64,000 nucleotides of DNA from Ovis canadensis. Taxonomy: Eukaryota; Chordata; Mammalia; Artiodactyla; Bovidae. Positions 24,278 through 35,157 of this stretch are shown here, piece by piece (position 1 is the first letter of the stretch; every line of letters starts with the position of its first letter). The stretch is from NCBI RefSeq assembly GCF_042477335.2, contig NC_091246.1:255487501-255551500 (forward strand), read 5' to 3'. The notes under the pieces were generated by a model. It searched no databases, had not been told where the DNA came from, and worked only from the letters and a program-made list of their open reading frames with translations. Made by a program: the position numbers and the translations under genes.

Positions 24278-24402
24278 AAGTGAAAGTCACTCAGGCGTGT
24301 CCGACTCTGCGATCCCTTAGACTGGAGCCCACCAGGCTCCTCTGCCCATGGAATTCTCCAGGCAAGAATACTGGAGTGAGTTGCCATTCCCTTCTCTAGG
24401 GA
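24278..24402 (-). mobile_element. BovA-type SINE fragment (antisense)
   Basis: Reverse BovA core only (GTGTCCGACTCTGCGATCC, CACCAGGCTCCTCTGCCC, GGCAAGAATACTGGAGTG). The tRNA head is absent. Confidence 0.85.
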
Positions 24403-24616
24403 GCCGGCCCAACCCAAATTGTCCAGTGATGAAACGCTGTTAGGGTTTGTGTCACGGATGCCCTTTGCTGCTTTGATTCCTGGAATGACAGAATCCCAGG
24501 CCAGCCTGGGACCCACCCCAAAGTAGTTTGTGTCCTGTAACCCTGGTCAGACAGTTTAGTTCGGTTTTCTTGTTTGGAAACAATTTGACCTAGCTGCTCA
24601 CAAGCGAAAAGCAAAC

Positions 24617-25139
24617 TGTTGCAGGAAGACGAACCCCTTCCAGGGCCCGAAACTGGGCTCTTGTCTAACACTCGGAAATGAATTGTCCAAGGAGACACTT
24701 GTGCTGACAAAGCAAGAGATTTTATTGGGAAAGGGCACCGGGGTGGAGAGCAGTAGGGTGAGGGAACCCAGGAGAACTGCTCTCCCACGTGGCTTGCAGT
24801 CTCGGGTTTTATGCTAATGAGATTAGTTTCTGGGTGGTCTTTGGCCAATCATTCTAATTCAGGGCCTTTCCTGGTGGCCTTTGGCCAATCATTCTAATTC
24901 AGGGCCTTTCCTGGTGGCCCACGCATCCTCAGCCAAGATGGGTGGTAGCGAGAGGGATTCTGGGAAGTGGACGGACAGGCGGTGTCTCCTTTCGACCTTT
25001 CCCGAACTCTTCCGGTTGGTGGTGGCTGATTAGTTCTGCGTTCCTCATCAGGCCCTCCTGTCATAAAACAACTCATGCAAATGGTTACTATGGTGCCTGG
25101 CCTGGGTGGGCGGTCTCAATCAGTGGGCTTCCCCTAACA
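24617..25139 (-). mobile_element. Solo ERV LTR (523 bp) with 4-bp target duplication
   Basis: Bounded by TGTTGCAGG and CCCCTAACA, i.e. TG...CA in either orientation, and flanked on both sides by AAAC (24613-24616 and 25140-25143). On the minus strand it has CATAAAACCC, a polyadenylation region (CCCAATAAAATCTC) and a short U5. The 4-bp duplication fits a class I (gammaretrovirus-like) ERV. A 40-bp stretch of U3 is tandemly doubled (about 24,840-24,919), each copy containing GGCCAATCA, a CCAAT-type box. Related copies: 41,927-42,410 and 60,908-61,131. No internal viral sequence remains, so it arose by LTR-LTR recombination. Confidence 0.85.
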
Positions 25140-25144
25140 AAACT

Positions 25145-25554
25145 GCTAGACCTTAAAATGTCCCAGTAGAGTACAGTCAAATGCTCCTGATTCTAGATAC
25201 TTCACAGGGTGCTTTTAAGCCTTGTCAGCCAACAGCTTCTCTTGATTCTGAAAGCTGGGTTTTCTAGGGACCGGCAGCAGTGGAAGTGTGATGAAATCAC
25301 CGCAGCGGTGTTGTGCTTCAAAGCACAGGATCTGGACAGACTAGGAACAAGGATAAAATATTCTGAAGGGGTGAGTCCAGGGCATTTACTCTTATCTGAA
25401 CGAGTTTGTGCACAGATGCATTTTAGGCATCACTTCAGGGAGGCCACAGGCTCCCTGGGCTCTCCAAGTCCCTCAGGTGAAGAGCTCCTGGCCCGGGAGT
25501 GAAAGAAAGCAAAGGCAGCCCTTCCATCATCCCCATTCCGACCTCGGGTCCCAT
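25145..25554. other. Unique sequence, no gene seen
   Basis: No supported gene or repeat. Confidence 0.45.
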
Positions 25555-25690
25555 CACATTGCGACCCCTGGGCCCGTGAGGGGGCCGGTGGCCGCTCAGC
25601 GCGCTCTCCCAGCCGCTCGGCCCCAGAGGAGTGACCGGAGCAGGCCTGCCCCGTGGCGCCGCGGCTGCCTGCCTGCTGCTGTGAGAAGGC
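25555..25690. promoter_or_regulatory. Short CpG-rich patch
   Basis: Dense CpG over about 130 bp (GCTCAGCGCGCTCTC, CCGTGGCGCCGCGGC). Too short to call a full island. Confidence 0.4.
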
Positions 25691-26884
25691 CCATGGAGGT
25701 CTAGGAAAAGCAAAGGGGCGCCCCTCTCAGCAGAGCAGCCCCGAGCACAGGGAGTTAAAGGAACAGGAAGCAGGGTCAGGTCAGGGAAGGACCCCTTTGT
25801 GCCGCGCTGATAAGGGAGTGGCTGAGGCTTCCCTCCCCGCGCACGCGGCTCCACCTCTGCAGGCTCTTCTGGCTTGCCTCCGTGAGAGGCGGCCGCTTGT
25901 CAGAAGGCAGATCTTTCTATCACCAGTAAACTGTCTTCTCCCTGCTGTCAGCCCTGTAATCTGGCACTAGATGCTCCTGTTCCACTGGCTGCTAACACTT
26001 CTCTAAAAGGAGATCTAACTGTCAAAGTTCAAAATTCCAGGGGTCTGTGGAGCCTGCCACCAATCCACCCCTAGAGTTGTGTTTGAATCAGGTAAAAACG
26101 CTCATTACAGGCTTAGCATTGAGGATACTAAAGTGAGAACATGAGTGAATTTAGAACTTTTGGAAAGTCTGATTTTATAAGTATTTGTTTATCTTTAGTC
26201 CAGTAAGACAATTTTACTCTTGCTTATCTTGTCTGAGGAATAAACATGGAAAGATGCTGAACAAAAGCTACAAAATTTAAGGCTTTGAAGAAGGGAACTA
26301 AAAGAGAATGGGTCTCATGAAGAGTAACACCTTTCAGACGGAGAAGCTGAGAGGAGAAAGAAATTGATTTAAGAAGAGATCTTACCATTAGAGCTGAGGC
26401 CATCTGCCATTTCATCACATTTACTTTCCTGCATGCAAGGTCACCTTGTACAGACTCCTACAGATGCACAATACAGCTGCCATCTCCACTGACACGCAGA
26501 GGGGCCGCCGCTTCAGACCGCCTTGTGGGGCACTCAGGATGCTCAGGCCTCTGTCCTATGTGTCCCTGGGAAGTGACTCCCAGGAGGTCCAGCCACTGAG
26601 CCGAGTTCCACTCTGTTTTCAAACAGCCCTTTAAATCCCTGGGGCCAGCGCTCCTCTCTCTCACCACATAAAACGTCCCCCGTGAGTCACTGCTCCTCAT
26701 CAACATGGCTGCTGGTTTTATAATCAGTCTTAAGATATGGTCACCTGATTCTATTATTTTTTATTATGCTAAAGTCAGTCAAGTGTTTTATATCTTTTTG
26801 GCATATTAATATGTTAGATTCAGAGAAATGATTCAAGTATAAAGTCAAATGCTTATCCTCCTATGCACATGAAGTAGATAAATA
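25691..26884. other. Unique sequence, no gene seen
   Basis: No supported gene, RNA or repeat. Confidence 0.4.
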
Positions 26885-26978
26885 TAATCTCTGGGAGATG
26901 GTGAAGGACAGGGAGGCCTGGGGTGCTGCAGTCCATGGGGTCGCGAGAGTTGGACCTGACTCAGCGGCTGCACAATGA
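26885..26978 (+). mobile_element. BovB 3' tail fragment
   Basis: CTGGGAGATGGTGAAGGACA, GGGAGGCCTGGGGTGCTGCA and GAGTTGGACCTGACTCAGCG are the last about 90 bp of BovB. Confidence 0.85.
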
Positions 26979-27247
26979 TGAACTATTGTCTCAGCTGATA
27001 ATGAATGCCCAGTGCATAGGGGAAAGTGGGAGAAAAGGATTTTAAGAAATGGATCAAGCTTAGCTAATGAAATTAGCAGTTGCAAATGTTGTTTGAGGGA
27101 AGAACATAGTGAATTATGAATTAGGAATTTTCCTCTTATGTGAAAGGAAAAAAGCAAAAGTCACAGAACATTCTCATGAGGAGACATATTTATTTATTTA
27201 GAAACTGCTTATTTTCTGTCAACCAATTTCCATTTTATGAGTTTGTG

Positions 27248-27606
27248 GGGTTTCCATAATGGCTCAGGGTAAAGAATCCTGCCAATGCAGGAGACACGAG
27301 TTCAATCCCTGGTCCAGGAAGATCCCACGTGCCTCAGAGGAGCTAAGGCTGTAAACCACAACCACCGAGCCTGTGCTCCACAGCCTGGGGGCCACAGCCA
27401 CTGAGCCCACGCTCTGCCACCGCTGAAGCGTGGGGGCCCTGGGGCCCACGCTCCATAGCAAGGGAAGCTGCTGCAATGAGAAGGCCAGGCACCAGAACCA
27501 GAGAATGTGCCCTGCTCACCACAAGCAGAGCAAAGCCTGTGCAGCAGCAAGGACCCAGCAAGAACCCAGCACAGCCCCCACCCAAGAAAAGAGCCTGGGA
27601 AAGAAG
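27248..27606 (+). mobile_element. CHR-type SINE
   Basis: tRNA head (ATGGCTCAGGGTAAAGAATC, GAGACACGAGTTCAATCCC) followed by the long CHR body (GATCCCACGTGCCTCAGAGG, AGCCTGTGCTCCACAGCC, AGGACCCAGCAAGAACCCAG). Confidence 0.8.
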
Positions 27607-27639
27607 AGCTGAAGCCCACGCAGTGCTCTGCCTACCCGT

Positions 27640-28325
27640 CCAGTGGCCTGAGCAGTGGGCGCTGCAGGCCGGCCTTCAGGGGGAGCTGCGGAGCAGGCGG
27701 CGAGCTCGCGGCCCGCCTGTGGACTAGGCCGCCCCGCAGACCCAGCAGCCTTGCACTCAGGCGCTGAAGTGGCCCATTCACGGTGACGCCCTCCTTGCTC
27801 AGAGCGGCTCAGCTGCCCCCTGCTCTCCCCTTTTAATCTCTTCAGAATCTGCAGACGTGGAGATCAGGCACGACCTCCCAGGAGTGTTCACAGGAAACGG
27901 TGCCGCGCACGGGCAGAACTTCTCTGCGAGCATCCGCCAAGTCAGAGCCACCGACTGAGCTCCCTGGTTGCCGGGAATGGGTGGTCTCCAGAGCGCAGAG
28001 GAGAGTGCGTGTCACACAGACCGATGGTAAGAAGTTCACAGGCATGCCTCTGGGAGAGGCTGGCGGTCAGCCTTGGGATCGGAACCAGCAGGAGTCTTGG
28101 CTCCTGGAAGCTGCCTGGGTCTGGGTAGCGGAGGCTCCAGGAGCGAAGCGGCCGAGCAGAGGAGCGGCGGCAGCAAAGCAGCTCGGCTCGCTGGCGAGGG
28201 TTCCTGGAGGACGCAGCAGGGACAGCGGCTGGGGTTTCAGGGGCAACGGCGGCATGAGCTGCCCACAGAAGCTTCTCGCAGGTTCTCTTCGGATCCCTAA
28301 TGCAGGCGCCGCCACTGTTCCCTCC
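27640..28325. promoter_or_regulatory. CpG-rich region 2
   Basis: CpG-enriched stretches at 27,655-27,730 (GGCGAGCTCGCGGCCCGCC), 27,895-27,960 and 28,070-28,330 (GGAGCGAAGCGGCCGAGCAG). A 156-codon ORF on the plus strand (27,900-28,370) has low-complexity composition and no domain. It is the left border of the large duplicated segment, so it may be a degenerate promoter island. Confidence 0.45.
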
Positions 28326-28797
28326 GTAGATGTACTGCTCCCCTGGGAAGTAAAGGTCAGTGCCGCCTAAGTGGGCTCCTGCTGCAGGACCGTGATGACG
28401 CCGGCCTTCGTTTGCCGGACAGCAAGGACCCAGGAGAGCGTAGAAGATTCACTTCAAGTTATGACAAGAATCCAGACAGTGCCGAATGGACCGCTGTCTG
28501 GGTAGCGCGGGAAAAGCCTGAGCAGATGTTTTAGAGAAGCCAGATAGTAAAACAAACCTGACTTTCATTCAGTTTGTAGAAATAAAGCTGTGAGTTTTAT
28601 TCTTTAGAGGTTTAAAATTTTTGTAATGTCTTGGCATTTCTGAGAAACTTGTAACACATGTGCAAGGTTCAAGAACTAGAAATATAAAATAGCTCACATT
28701 GCATTGTTCTTCCTACCCCCTCCCTTCTTGTCAAGGCCCTGCTGCTTCCACAGTCAGCCACGTGTTTTGTTCTCAGGAATACCTTCCAGGGGTTTAT

Positions 28798-28963
28798 TTT
28801 ATTTTTTTCCCTAAGTATTTATTTGGCTGTGCCTGCGGGACCTTTTCCATGGGAACTCTTAGCTGTGACATGTGGGTCCTAGTTTCCTGACAAGGGGTTG
28901 AACTCAGGCCCCTACAATGAGAGTGTGGAGTCTTAGCCCCTGGATCAGGAGAGATGCCCCAGA
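28798..28963 (-). mobile_element. CHR-type SINE (antisense, old)
   Basis: TATTTATTTGGCTGTGCCTG, then GGGAACTCTTAGCTG, and a reversed tRNA-like head (GGTTGAACTCAGGCCC ... GAGTCTTAGCCCCTGGA). Confidence 0.7.
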
Positions 28964-29012
28964 GTGTCATTTTATGTAAGCACAAGCAACTGTGAATATC
29001 TGTTTCTTCACT

Positions 29013-29224
29013 CCCCGTGGTGGTGCTAGTGGTAAAGAACCCACCTCCCTGTGCAGGAGACATAAGAGACTCAGGTTCAATCCCTGGGTCTGGAAGATCC
29101 TCTGGAACAGGACTTGGCAAACCACCGTAGCATCCCTGCCTGGAGAATCGAGTGGGCAGAGGAGCCCGGTGGGCCACAGTCCACGGTGTCACACAGTGTC
29201 GGGCAGGACTGAGTGACTGAGGAC
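29013..29224 (+). mobile_element. Bov-tA SINE
   Basis: Head CAGGTTCAATCCCTGGGTCTGG, then BovA core (GAGGAGCCCGGTGGGCCACAGTCC, in parts) ending GGACTGAGTGACTGA. Moderately diverged. Confidence 0.88.
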
Positions 29225-29559
29225 ACCGCATTTAAAGCCATGAACGGTAGCATACTGAGCACAGTGCTTTATGGTGTCTTGCTTATACTCAGCTGACAAT
29301 ATCATGGGGAATAGTCTCTCTTGGGACACTGTTTTGCACAAACCAGTCCACTGAATAGATGATGTACTATAATACACTTTACTGGTCCACACTGGAATAA
29401 ATACTAATATAAAATGACATCTTGATATCACAATAAGCAATGTAATGCAAAACCTTAGCCTAATTTATTCCATTGCAGGAAAATGTATAAATTTCTAAGG
29501 CGTTAGGAATTTCTACAAATCTAATGGATTTGTAGCCTGAAGTATTTCTAACTGAAATA

Positions 29560-30330
29560 TAGCATGTGATAGGATGTCGCTGGTAAACTAGCACGTTGCT
29601 GGATTCCCCCCGCCCCCCGCCCCCCGAGGAGCTATGCAATGATCACTTCTCTTTCCCTGAGACTCGACCTCTCCTCCCCCAGGTTTCTCCCTGATCTGTT
29701 TTTAGAAACACTCTCCACCCTCTTCTCCGCTTGGGACTTCCCTATCGTCTGCTCTTCTCAGCACTGTCCTTCATTTGCCGCCCGCATCGCCTGGCCTGGT
29801 CTCTCCCTGCGGTCTCAGCATTGCCCAGCATCGCTGCCCCCACTGCCCTGGAGACTGTATCCATGCGGCCAGATAGGTGGTTGAGTGTAGAAAAATGGTT
29901 CATGGATGATATTGAATCACTGAGCCTGGATGAGAAGGAGACATCCACAGGGGAGTTCAAGGTAGCGGGGGAAGAAGGAGAATTTAGGTTTTATCTGTGG
30001 TCTTCATTCAGGGGAAGATGCTACAGGGCCCACACCAGGGAAGAAGGAGTCAGAGTCAGAGGTAAATACTTGGGAGGTGGTGCCCAGAAATTCCAGCAGG
30101 AACTCTGAAGAGAAGAGTGAGGGGGAGAGCCTGCTGTGAAGCTGCTGTATGTTGGGCAGGGCACACACGGGGCAGCAGAGAAAGAAGCAGGAAAGTAATG
30201 ACAGGCTTCCCAAGGGAAGGGGAGGGCGTCACGGTGACCGTGATGTGCATATAATTATACATGTCACAGAGAGACGAGGGAGAGTGGAAAGAGCCAGCGA
30301 GAGGGGAGCGTGGGCGCAATCAATACATCC
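29560..30330. other. Unique sequence within copy A, no gene seen
   Basis: A C-rich run at about 29,605-29,626. The 125-codon ORF 29,731-30,108 (+) has an acidic stretch but no domain. Not called. Confidence 0.4.
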
Positions 30331-30340
30331 TGTACGTTGT

Positions 30341-30604
30341 TGGAGAAGGCAATGGCACCCCACTCCCATACTCTTGCCTGGAGAATCCCATGGATGGAGG
30401 AGCCTGGTAGGCTGCAGTCCATGGGGTCGCTAAGAGTCAGACGCGACTGAGCAACTTCAGTTTCCCTTTTCACTTTCATGCATTGGAGAAGGAAATGGCA
30501 ACCCACTCCAGTGTTCTTGCCTGGAGAATCCCAGGGACGGGGGAGCCTGGTGGGCTGCCGTCTCTGGGGTCGCACAGAGTCAGACATGACTGAAGCGACT
30601 TAAA
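30341..30604 (+). mobile_element. Bov-A2 SINE
   Basis: Two BovA monomers joined by the TTTTCACTTTCATGCATTGG linker. Flanked by TGTACGTTGT (30331-30340) and TGTACATTGT (30605-30614), a target duplication with one mismatch. Confidence 0.95.
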
Positions 30605-31067
30605 TGTACATTGTTTCATGAGAGGCCAAGAGCAGAGGCCAAGAGAGAGGCTGAGCCAGAGCGCAGGACACAACCAAGGAGACATAAAACTTGATAAATA
30701 AAAACATAGGTGTTCAAATCAAGATTGTGTTAAAACGCTCTTGTAAGGAATACAATTGGGATTTTAAGGAACTCCTTTTAGGGAATATGGAAATAGAGTG
30801 CAGGTGAGATGATATGAATTTTTAGATGAGGATTCACAAGGATGACTGCCCTGCCTAGAGAGTGGCACCACCAGAAGCAGCTCTGCGCCGAGGTGAGCCG
30901 GGAGATGGCTCAGCACAGTGGGGGAGACACTGGTCGATGGAGACTCTGGGCCTTCACCGGAGGAGGGGTTCCTGCAGACCCCATACGCCGGGGTGCTGAG
31001 AACATCGGGCAGGAGTTACCTGCGCCACTGGGAGTCACTGTACTTGGAGGATGTTTGCTTAAATATA
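30605..31067. other. Unique sequence, no gene seen
   Basis: No supported gene or repeat. Confidence 0.4.
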
Positions 31068-31340
31068 GTTCCATTTCTTTCTGGCCGCACGGGGCCTTCC
31101 TTGCTGCTTGCAGGCTCTCCCTACTGCAGAGAGCAGGGCCTGCGCTCTAGTTGCGGTGGTTGGGCTTCCCACTTTGGTGGCTCTCTTGCTGTGGAGCGCT
31201 GGGCTCTAGAATGCCTGGGCTCAGTATTTACAGCTTCATTTCTCTGTGGCACGTGGGATCTTCTGGGGACCAGAGATCGAACCAGTGTCCCCTGCACTGC
31301 AAGGTAGATGCTTAACCGCTGGACCGCCAGGGCAGCCCCT
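31068..31340 (-). mobile_element. CHR-type SINE (antisense)
   Basis: Reversed CHR body (CTGGCCGCACGGGGCCTTCC, CTAGTTGCGGTGGTTGGGCT) and reversed tRNA head (GAGATCGAACCAGTGTCCCC ... CTTAACCGCTGGACCGCCAGGG, in parts). Confidence 0.85.
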
Positions 31341-31805
31341 GTACTTGAAGTTTTCACTGGAGCTACCTAAGTCCTGATAAACGTGACCCCAGCAAAAGGG
31401 GGAAGGAGAGTGAGCGCACGGCCTGCCTTCCACCGCAGGGAGCCTGCTGGGTCCGCACAGACCCCTTTCCGTTTCTGAACTGCACTTGCCATTTACTCAC
31501 TTCCTTTTCTCCACCTAAAAAACACACTCTCTTAAATTCTCCAAGCAATCTTCCTGGTGGCTTTCTTCCATGGAAGCAGAATTTCTAGGCAAAAGAGTCT
31601 ATGCAATCTTTCTATGTGAGTATCAGAAGAAGGTGAACATTTTCTTTGGGGTAACGGTTCTGGAAATTCAGAATTAAATATGTTTCAGCTCGCATTGGCC
31701 TAACGACTGTACCTGGCCCAGCTTCCTGCATCTTAGCCGGCTCACTGGTGTCATTAAGGCCCCGGGGTCTCTCTGGCCCCTCAGCCACGGCATCCACCTC
31801 CTACA

Positions 31806-31827
31806 GCAAGGCGAAAAAAAAAAAAAA
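31806..31827 (+). repeat. Poly(A) run
   Basis: GGCG is followed by a run of A, then GGCTCTCTGG. Low complexity. Confidence 0.7.
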
Positions 31828-32083
31828 AGGCTCTCTGGCACCATTAAGACCCCTGCTGACTGCAGATCCTGTGACCTTGCTGGTGCCTTGACTTACTGCA
31901 GCTTCCTAAGTCCTTACCTAGGATTTGTTGGCATAAAGTTCAACCAGGAAAAACAAAACAAAACCTGTTTTAGTGTGTCTCTTGATATTTGGTTTTGCTT
32001 TTACATTTGCAAGAGCAAAACAGAGAAAATGAAGCAGAAGATACTTTCAAACATATGGTTAACGGATTTAGAATTACTGATTC

Positions 32084-32216
32084 AAAGTGAAAGTGAAAGT
32101 GAAGTCGCTCAGTCATGTCTGACTCTGCGACCCGTGGACTGTAGCCCACCAAGCTCCTCTGTCCATGGGATCCTCCAGGCAAGAATACTGGAGTGGGTTG
32201 CCATTCCCTTCTCCAA
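32084..32216 (-). mobile_element. BovA-type SINE fragment (antisense)
   Basis: GTGAAAGTGAAAGTGAAGTCGC, in parts, then GACTGTAGCCCACCAAGCTCC and GGCAAGAATACTGGAGTGGG. No tRNA head. Confidence 0.88.
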
Positions 32217-32639
32217 AACACACACTTAACACACAAGAAGACATTAAATTGATTGAAGACATTGCAAGAAGTGTCATAATTCATTCTCCCTTTGTCCACA
32301 GCTAATTGAGTGTGCTCAGTTAAGATGCTCTGTGTCTACAGAGCGCGCTGTCATTCTTGGCTAATTTAAAATACAGTGTATTAATGGGAAATTGAAATAC
32401 AGTGTATTAATGGGAAACTGGAGGCACAATGAGGCAAACAGATCAGGAGACAACTGTCATCGAAGAGAGTTGATGACATAGAGTTCCCAAGAGGAGGGAC
32501 AGGCCACGCCATTGGGCCACACGGGAAGGGACTGGACTTGTCCGGAGAGGGAGGGAGGGGAATTCAGTACAGGGGCCTTTCCTGTGACTCCTCAGGAGGG
32601 AACAGCGAGCTGGGTGTGCAGGTTCAGGACCAGCCAGTG

Positions 32640-33000
32640 CGCGTGATGTTAGCGGCCATCCTCGGCGTCTGGCTCTGGGTGACGAGGGAAGGGGATGGTG
32701 GCCCAGGGCGCAGCATAAATGTCACCTCCTCGGAGACGCGTCCCCACGTGCATCTGCAGTGACGGCTCCCCCGCGTCTCCTGCCCTCCGCGCCTCGGCCC
32801 TTCGCGGTCCAGGGCCGGCCCTGTCAGCGCCGCTGGGGCTCGTCAGCCATCCGTCCTCGGCCGGGACGCCTCTCCTCTCCTCCCCGCCGCCCCCCGCCCC
32901 AGCCCCTTCCCGCTGCGCCGCGTCCGCCCTTCGCTCCCTGGAGCTGCCTCTTCTACAGGCGGTTCTGTTCATTCCTTGTCTCCCTCCACAGCGCCAGCTC
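32640..33000. promoter_or_regulatory. CpG island 3 (small)
   Basis: CpG-dense block (GCCTCGGCCCTTCGCGGTCC, GCCGCTGGGGCTCGTCAGCC, CGCTGCGCCGCGTCCGCCC) about 350 bp long, ending abruptly at an L1 fragment. ORFs across it on both strands are GC-driven. Confidence 0.6.
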
Positions 33001-33049
33001 TGCGGGAGCAGCAGGATCGCTTCTTTTTAAAGTGTGGGGGTTTTCTGTC

Positions 33050-33236
33050 TTACTCTCCTCTTTTTGTTTATTTATTTATTATTTTTTCTTTTACTTTATT
33101 TCACTTTACAATGCTGTATCGGTTTTGCCACACATCGACAGGAGTCCGCCACGGGTGTACACGAGCTCCCAACCCTGAACGCCCCTCGCACCTCCCTCCC
33201 TATGCCATCTCTCTGGGTCATCCCAGGGCACCAGCC
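33050..33236 (-). mobile_element. Ruminant L1 3' end (antisense)
   Basis: ACTTTACAATGCTGTATCGG, TTTTGCCACACATCGACAGG, CCGCCACGGGTGTACACGAG, CCCTCCCTATGCCATCTCTC and TGGGTCATCCCAGGGCACC are the reversed 3' UTR of ruminant L1. A T-rich tract at 33,058-33,100 marks its reversed poly(A) end. Confidence 0.85.
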
Positions 33237-33780
33237 CCGTGTCAAGGGCTGTGAGGTGTGGTGGCTGGGCCCCTGCCCCCAGCCCCGGCCTGGCACAGAG
33301 CACATGCGCTCTCAGCATTTGGGGACGGACACACCCGCCACCGTGCTTAGCAGGGAACCAGCAGCGGTAAGCCTTGTTGCTGCCCCCAGGGGGCTGTTAG
33401 AAACCAGATGACAGCCCCAGAGGAGTTGCTTGGTTAGGAGCCATGCCAGCAGAATAGCCGGAAATGCAGTTTTGGCTCTTCCAGAAACGAACTCTTGAAC
33501 CAGTCAGCCAGGAATCTTCTGACTATCACTAGTTAAGCCATCTGCCTGAGAAAGCTTTCCAGCCTCTAATGGAAAGTAACCTTGCAGTAGCCACTTGGAA
33601 TCTTTGCCCAGCACAAGGTCCTTGTTCCTGATCCCTCAGCCTATACACGTCTTTTATTGTGTGCAACTCCTCAGTTTCTAACTGCTGAATTGGATGCTGC
33701 CTGATTCATAAATCTGTAAATAGAGGCACTAAGATTTTAAAATTTTACTCAGTTGAATTTTATTTTATTTTAATAGGGCT
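33237..33780. other. Unique sequence, no gene seen
   Basis: No supported gene or repeat. Confidence 0.4.
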
Positions 33781-33793
33781 TATAGCTTCTTTT

Positions 33794-34055
33794 GGAGAAA
33801 GCACCCGACTCCAGTACTCTTGCCTGGAAAATCCCATGGACAGAGGAGCCTGGAGGGTGTGGTCCATGGGGTCGATCAGAGTCGCACATGACTGAGTAAC
33901 TTCACTTTCACTTTTCACTTTCCTGCATTGGAGAAGGAAATGGCAACCCACTCCAGTGTTCTTGCCTGGAGAATCCCAGGGATGGGGGAGCCTGGTGGGC
34001 TGATGTCTATGGGGTCACACAGAGTCGGACAAGACTGAAGTGACTTAGTAGCAGC
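33794..34055 (+). mobile_element. Bov-A2 SINE
   Basis: Two BovA monomers with the CACTTTTCACTTTCCTGCAT linker. Flanks ATAGCTTCTTTT (33782-33793) and ATAGCTTATTTT (34056-34067) are the target duplication with one mismatch. Confidence 0.95.
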
Positions 34056-34320
34056 ATAGCTTATTTTAAGATTATACTTGGCTTTTAAGAGATTGTTATA
34101 GATTCAGTCGAGCTCACTGTGAACGATGTCAGATTCATGATCTCTGAAGAAGATTTAGCTTCAGGACCAAGGGCCAGGATTGATCACTCAAGAGCGTTTG
34201 TGTAGCAGAGTTTTATTACAGTGGAAAAAGGTCAGAGAAAGCTTCTGACATAGATATCAGAAGGGGTGCCCCCCTTGCTAGTGTTAGCAAGGGACGTATA
34301 TACTTTTTACATTAGTTACT

Positions 34321-34532
34321 GGACTTCCCTGGTGGCTCAGAGGTTAAAGCATCTCCCTGGAATGCAGGAGACCAGGGTTCAATCCCTGGGTCGGGAAGAT
34401 CCCCTGGAGAAGGAAATGGCAACCCACTCCAGTACTCTTGCCTGGAGAATCCCATGGAGGGAGGAGCCTGGTAGTCTACAGTCCATGGGGTCGCAAAGAG
34501 TCGGACACGACTGAGCGACTTCACTTTAAATC
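34321..34532 (+). mobile_element. Bov-tA SINE nested in LTR
   Basis: Complete tRNA-like head (GGTGGCTCAGAGGTTAAAGC ... GGTTCAATCCC) and BovA core ending GGACACGACTGAGCGACTTC. Low divergence. Confidence 0.95.
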
Positions 34533-34749
34533 AAAAGAAGGTCTCAGGGTTGTGAAAGTTTTACCAGAGCCACTCTCACAAGTAACACTTTAGGACGAAC
34601 AGGATCAGAGTTTAACAGAAGGATCCTGCCAGACCCATTCCCATAATATACATTCTGAGATATCAGGACTAATCAGAAGGTTTTCAGGAAGGAGAAACTG
34701 TCCCCAAGCAGATACACTGTTGGTATACAATCCCTAGTACGGAGTTTAA

Positions 34750-34951
34750 GTGGCTCAGATGGTAAAGCATCTGCCTACAATGTGGGAAGCCCAGGCTGGA
34801 TCCCTGGGTTGGGAAGATCCCCTGGAGAAGGCAATGGCACCCACTCCAGTGCTCTTGCCTGGAGAATCCCATGGACAGAGGAGCCTGTTGGGCTACAGTC
34901 CGTGGGGTCGCAAAGAGTCGGACACGACTGAGCAAGTTCACTTTCTTTCAC
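34750..34951 (+). mobile_element. Bov-tA SINE nested in LTR
   Basis: GTGGCTCAGATGGTAAAGCA head and full BovA core. Flanked by GGAGTTTAA (34741-34749) and AGAGTTTAA (34952-34960). Confidence 0.95.
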
Positions 34952-35157
34952 AGAGTTTAAACTGAGTTGTGTAATCATCAGTTCCGGGCCCAAAGAAAGA
35001 AAAACAAACAAACAAACAAACGTTTTAAGTGACTAAGACTAAGAAAAAAGAGGAAAAAAGGTGCTTGTCCTTTTCTCCTCCTTGAGAACCCCAGACCCCT
35101 CTCTCCTCGGGTACCCCTGGACTTCTTATCAACCTGCCTAGGAACTGACTCGCTCAC

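Larger units (their letters stand above)
34118..35152 (-). mobile_element. Solo ERV LTR (antisense) hosting two SINEs
   Basis: A ruminant ERV LTR interrupted by two Bov-tA insertions (34,321-34,532 and 34,750-34,951). Removing them leaves about 620 bp. Landmarks on the plus strand: AGAGTTTTATTACAGTGG (reversed polyadenylation region), AGAAAGCTTCTGACATAGAT, CAGACCCATTCCCATAATAT, and CCTAGGAACTGACTCGCTCAC. The host bases (G)CTCAC flank both sides (34112-34117 and 35152-35157), a 5-6-bp target duplication. Homology between copies A and B resumes directly after the right flank, so the LTR entered copy A after the duplication. Confidence 0.8.

Noticed and set aside
34321-34400. tRNA gene in the head of Bov-tA elements
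   Set aside because: The tRNA-like head is the standard 5' part of the SINE. It is degenerate and occurs in every copy.
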